A DNA stretch of 8,495 nucleotides from contig JBDTWB010000181.1 of assembly GCA_040006895.1 (NCBI GenBank), forward strand, positions 1 to 8,495, in the 5' to 3' direction. Source of the DNA: CAIWHR01 sp040006895 (GTDB taxonomy: Bacteria; Pseudomonadota; Gammaproteobacteria; Burkholderiales; Casimicrobiaceae). The notes under the pieces were generated by a model. The model made no database searches. It was not told where the DNA came from and saw nothing but the letters and a program-made list of their open reading frames with translations. Below are positions 6,197-8,495 of this stretch, in pieces. The translations under genes and the position numbers were made by a program. Every line of letters begins with the position of its first letter. Position 1 is the first letter of the stretch.

Positions 6197-7813
6197 TCAA
6201 CGCTTCGAGCCGCCTGGCGCGATGAGGGCTCGGCGACGCGACAGGGCGAGGCCCGCGACCAGAAGGGCTGCGGCGAGGGCCAGCGTCAGGCCATCGCCGT
6301 AGCGGACGTAGGGGGTGAGACCGTTTCGCCCGGTGACCGACAGCTCGAGAGTGCCGCGCGTATACCAGGGCAACCGGGCCCGCTCGCGACCATCGTGGCC
6401 GAGAAAGGAAGTGATGCCGGTGTTGGTGGCGCGGAGCATCGGCCGGCCGCTTTCGAGCGCCCGCATCGCCGCGATCTGGTTGTGCTGCTCGGCGGCCAGC
6501 GATCGGCCGTACCACGCATCGTTGGTGACGTTGACGAGGATGGTCGCGCTTGCCGCCTGCGGCCGGATGTCCGACCCGAAGACATCCTCGTAGCAGATGT
6601 TCACCGCGACGGCCTGGCGCGCGACCTCGAAAGCCGGCTGGTCGGCAGCACCCGCGCTCTGGTTGGCGAGGGGAATCGACAGCACCGAGCGGATGAACCA
6701 GCCGACGATGGGCTCGAGCGGAATAGTTTCGCCGAACGGCACGAGATGCCGCTTGCGGTATACCTGCGGCTCGGCGGCGCCGATGCCCAGCACGCTGTTG
6801 TAATAGCGCAGCCCGACCTGCCCGGGCTCCGGCGGCTCGACGGTGAAAAGCCCGGTGAGCAACAGACCGTCTCGCGCGACGGCGATGCCGAGTAGATCCC
6901 GCAACACCGCGACGGGAACCTCGTCGGCGAACGCCGGCAGGGCGCTTTCCGGAAGCACCACCAGCCGACCGCGACTGGCGCGGGCGAGATCCACGTACAG
7001 GGCGAAGGTCGCGTCGCGCAGCGCCGGATCGAACTTCTCATCCTGGCGCACGTTACCCTGCACGAGCGACACCGCGAGCGGCGAGCCCGTGGGCTGGGTC
7101 CACGCAATCGGCCGCAACACCAGCCCGGTCCCGATCACCGCCAACCCGGCGAGCGCGGCGCCGGCGATTCGGCGCGCATTGCCGTGCAGCGCAGCCTCGA
7201 TCGCCATGGCCGCGCTCGCGGCGAGCAATGTGTAGGCGAGCGAGACCAGCCATACGCCGCCCACCGGTGCAAATCCACCGAGCGGACCGGCAGGTCCCGC
7301 GAGCGGCAGGGCTGCGTAGCCCAGCGCAAGCCACGGGAATCCCGAAAAGCCCCAGCTGCGCGCCCATTCGGCGATCGTCCACGCCGCGGCGGCGACGAGT
7401 ACGCGCGACCAGGAGCGTGGCGCGGTCCACCGCGCCGCCACGAAGCCGACCAGGGCGGGAAACAGCGCGAGGTAGAGGCAGAAAAGCGCCGTGCCGAGCG
7501 CGGCAAGAGGCGCCGGCATCTCGCCGAACGTATTGAGCGCCACGTACACCCATGACACGCCGGTGAAGAACAGGCCGCTACCGAACGCGAATCCCAGGCG
7601 CGCGGCATGGCCCGGCGATGCGGTCTGCCAGAGCGTGAACAGCAACCCCAGCGCCGCCACCGGCAGCCAGGTCAAGGTGAACGGCGCGAAGGCGAAGACG
7701 GTGATCACCCCCGCGCCGAAGGCAAGCAGGCTCGAGGCACGGGTGGTCGGCGGGGCGATCCAGCCAAGGCGACGCCGCCGCGCGGCGCCAGCCGGTCGCG
7801 ACGCACCCTTCAC
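6197..7813 (-). CDS. lnt: Apolipoprotein N-acyltransferase
   Basis: Lnt moves an acyl chain from phospholipid to the N-terminal diacylglyceryl-cysteine of lipoproteins, the last maturation step, in the inner membrane with its active site facing the periplasm. The 538-residue protein has multiple hydrophobic segments between about residues 27 and 235. A nitrilase-like domain follows (about 245-480), then a final membrane segment at about 508-525. The catalytic triad is visible: Glu289 in VLPESALP, Lys354 in YRKRHLVPFGE and Cys407 in NICYED. Glu362 and Glu409 match further residues important in E. coli Lnt. The start is a GTG at 7813, which forms a GTGA overlap with the corC stop and implies translational coupling. 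The N-terminus is Arg-rich (ARRRRLGW), as expected for a cytoplasmic lead-in. Pairing with corC is very common in proteobacteria. LptM, encoded at the other end of the window, is a predicted substrate. Confidence 0.96.
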   Translation of the reverse strand: MKGASRPAGAARRRRLGWIAPPTTRASSLLAFGAGVITVFAFAPFTLTWLPVAALGLLFTLWQTASPGHAARLGFAFGSGLFFTGVSWVYVALNTFGEMPAPLAALGTALFCLYLALFPALVGFVAARWTAPRSWSRVLVAAAAWTIAEWARSWGFSGFPWLALGYAALPLAGPAGPLGGFAPVGGVWLVSLAYTLLAASAAMAIEAALHGNARRIAGAALAGLAVIGTGLVLRPIAWTQPTGSPLAVSLVQGNVRQDEKFDPALRDATFALYVDLARASRGRLVVLPESALPAFADEVPVAVLRDLLGIAVARDGLLLTGLFTVEPPEPGQVGLRYYNSVLGIGAAEPQVYRKRHLVPFGETIPLEPIVGWFIRSVLSIPLANQSAGAADQPAFEVARQAVAVNICYEDVFGSDIRPQAASATILVNVTNDAWYGRSLAAEQHNQIAAMRALESGRPMLRATNTGITSFLGHDGRERARLPWYTRGTLELSVTGRNGLTPYVRYGDGLTLALAAALLVAGLALSRRRALIAPGGSKR

Positions 7814-8495
7814 CGGTGGGTGGGATGCGTGGTGTCTTCGCCGGCAGGCGGCGGCACGACGGCCACGTGCTCGAGCTGGAGCGTGTACAGACGCCGGCTG
7901 TCGGCGCGGATGACCCGGATGCGGTAGGTGCCGACCGTGACCGACTCGCCGCGCTTGGGCAGCCGGCCAAAGGCCTGCAGCACGAGGCCGCCGACCGTGT
8001 CGAATTCATCGTCCGGAAAGGCGCTGCCGAAATGCTCGTTGAAATCGGCGATCTCGGTCTGCGCCTTGACCCGGTAGCGGCCGTTGGCTTCCGGGATGAT
8101 GTTGTCCTCGCTCTCGTCGAAGTCGTACTCGTCCTCGATGTCGCCGACGATCTGCTCGAGCACGTCCTCGATGGTAACGAGGCCGGAAACCCCGCCGTAC
8201 TCGTCGACCACGATCGCGATGTGGTTGCGGTTCGCACGGAACTCGCGCAACAGTACGTTAAGCCGTTTGGACTCGGGTACGAACACCGCGGGTCGCAGCG
8301 TCTCGCGCAACTCGAATGCCTCCGGATTGGCATAGTAGTTGAGCAACTCCTTGGCGAGCAGGATGCCGACGATGTCATCCTTGTTGTCGCCGATGACCGG
8401 AAACCGGGAGTGCCGGGTCTCGAGCACCAGAGGTATGAATGCCTCGGGATCGTCGTCGAGCGAGACCACGTCCATCTGGGCGCGCGGGATCATGA
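7810..8495 (-). CDS. corC: CorC/YbeX-type CBS-domain protein (5' end outside the window)
   Basis: CorC is a CBS-pair protein historically linked to magnesium/cobalt efflux with CorA. The YbeX form, which lacks the DUF21 membrane domain, has also been associated with ribosome and RNA metabolism. About 228 C-terminal residues are seen. The first visible Met, in MIPRAQMDVV, is internal: family members have about 60 more residues before it, and the last two bases of the window (TC on the minus strand) fit the Ile of the usual DIMIPR. Two CBS domains follow, one over ETRHSRFPVIGDNKDDIVGILLAKELL and the other over LREFRANRNHIAIVVDEYGGVSGLVTIEDVLEQIVGDIEDEYD. The C-terminal CorC/HlyC transporter-associated domain contains DFNEHFGSAFPDDEFDTVGGLVLQAFGRLPKRGE. 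The stop overlaps lnt by 4 nt. Domain assignment is firm; the presence of a membrane domain upstream cannot be excluded from this window. Confidence 0.92.
   Translation of the reverse strand, partial: MIPRAQMDVVSLDDDPEAFIPLVLETRHSRFPVIGDNKDDIVGILLAKELLNYYANPEAFELRETLRPAVFVPESKRLNVLLREFRANRNHIAIVVDEYGGVSGLVTIEDVLEQIVGDIEDEYDFDESEDNIIPEANGRYRVKAQTEIADFNEHFGSAFPDDEFDTVGGLVLQAFGRLPKRGESVTVGTYRIRVIRADSRRLYTLQLEHVAVVPPPAGEDTTHPTHR

Noticed and set aside
1..8495. An undescribed system, defence island or mobile element
   Set aside because: Every gene belongs to a known housekeeping or envelope family in an order typical of betaproteobacteria; no transposase, integrase, phage or defence signature is visible.

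Overview
This 8.5 kb window is GC-rich, fully coding chromosomal DNA. It looks like a betaproteobacterium, probably of the Burkholderiales/Rhodocyclales type. The evidence is the gene order corC-lnt-glyQ-glyS-gmhB-plsC-YgjP-like peptidase, followed by cyaY and a divergent lptM-lysA pair. Other support is the two-subunit (alpha2beta2) glycyl-tRNA synthetase and a frataxin homologue next to the LptM lipoprotein. The organism call is inference from synteny and protein families; no rRNA or other taxonomic marker is present.

Layout, from the right edge leftwards. Seven genes run on the minus strand from about 8495 down to 1010. They are corC (5' end outside the window), lnt, glyQ, glyS, gmhB, plsC and a YgjP/DUF45-type zinc metallopeptidase. 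Spacing is tight: corC/lnt overlap by 4 nt (GTGA), glyQ/glyS by 1 nt (TAATG), gmhB/plsC are 8 nt apart, and glyS/gmhB and plsC/peptidase are 32 and 35 nt apart. The widest gap is 73 nt, between lnt and glyQ, and holds a possible promoter -10 element. On the plus strand, cyaY (651-1001) ends 8 nt from the peptidase stop, so the two genes converge. cyaY is divergent from lptM (minus), which overlaps the lysA start by 4 nt (ATGA). lysA runs off the left edge.

Functionally the long cluster mixes cell-envelope work with glycine tRNA charging. Lnt performs N-acylation of lipoproteins, GmhB makes LPS heptose precursor, PlsC makes phosphatidic acid and CorC is a CBS-domain protein. LptM, at the other end, is itself a lipoprotein whose maturation depends on Lnt. 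LysA makes lysine from meso-diaminopimelate, and CyaY acts in iron/Fe-S metabolism.

I found no mobile element, CRISPR array, RNA gene or novel system. The most unusual items are an in-frame 18-bp tandem repeat that adds about 18 residues to the N-terminal part of LysA, and a perfect 12-bp inverted repeat spanning the nominal lptM start codon. There is no gene-free stretch above 300 bases.
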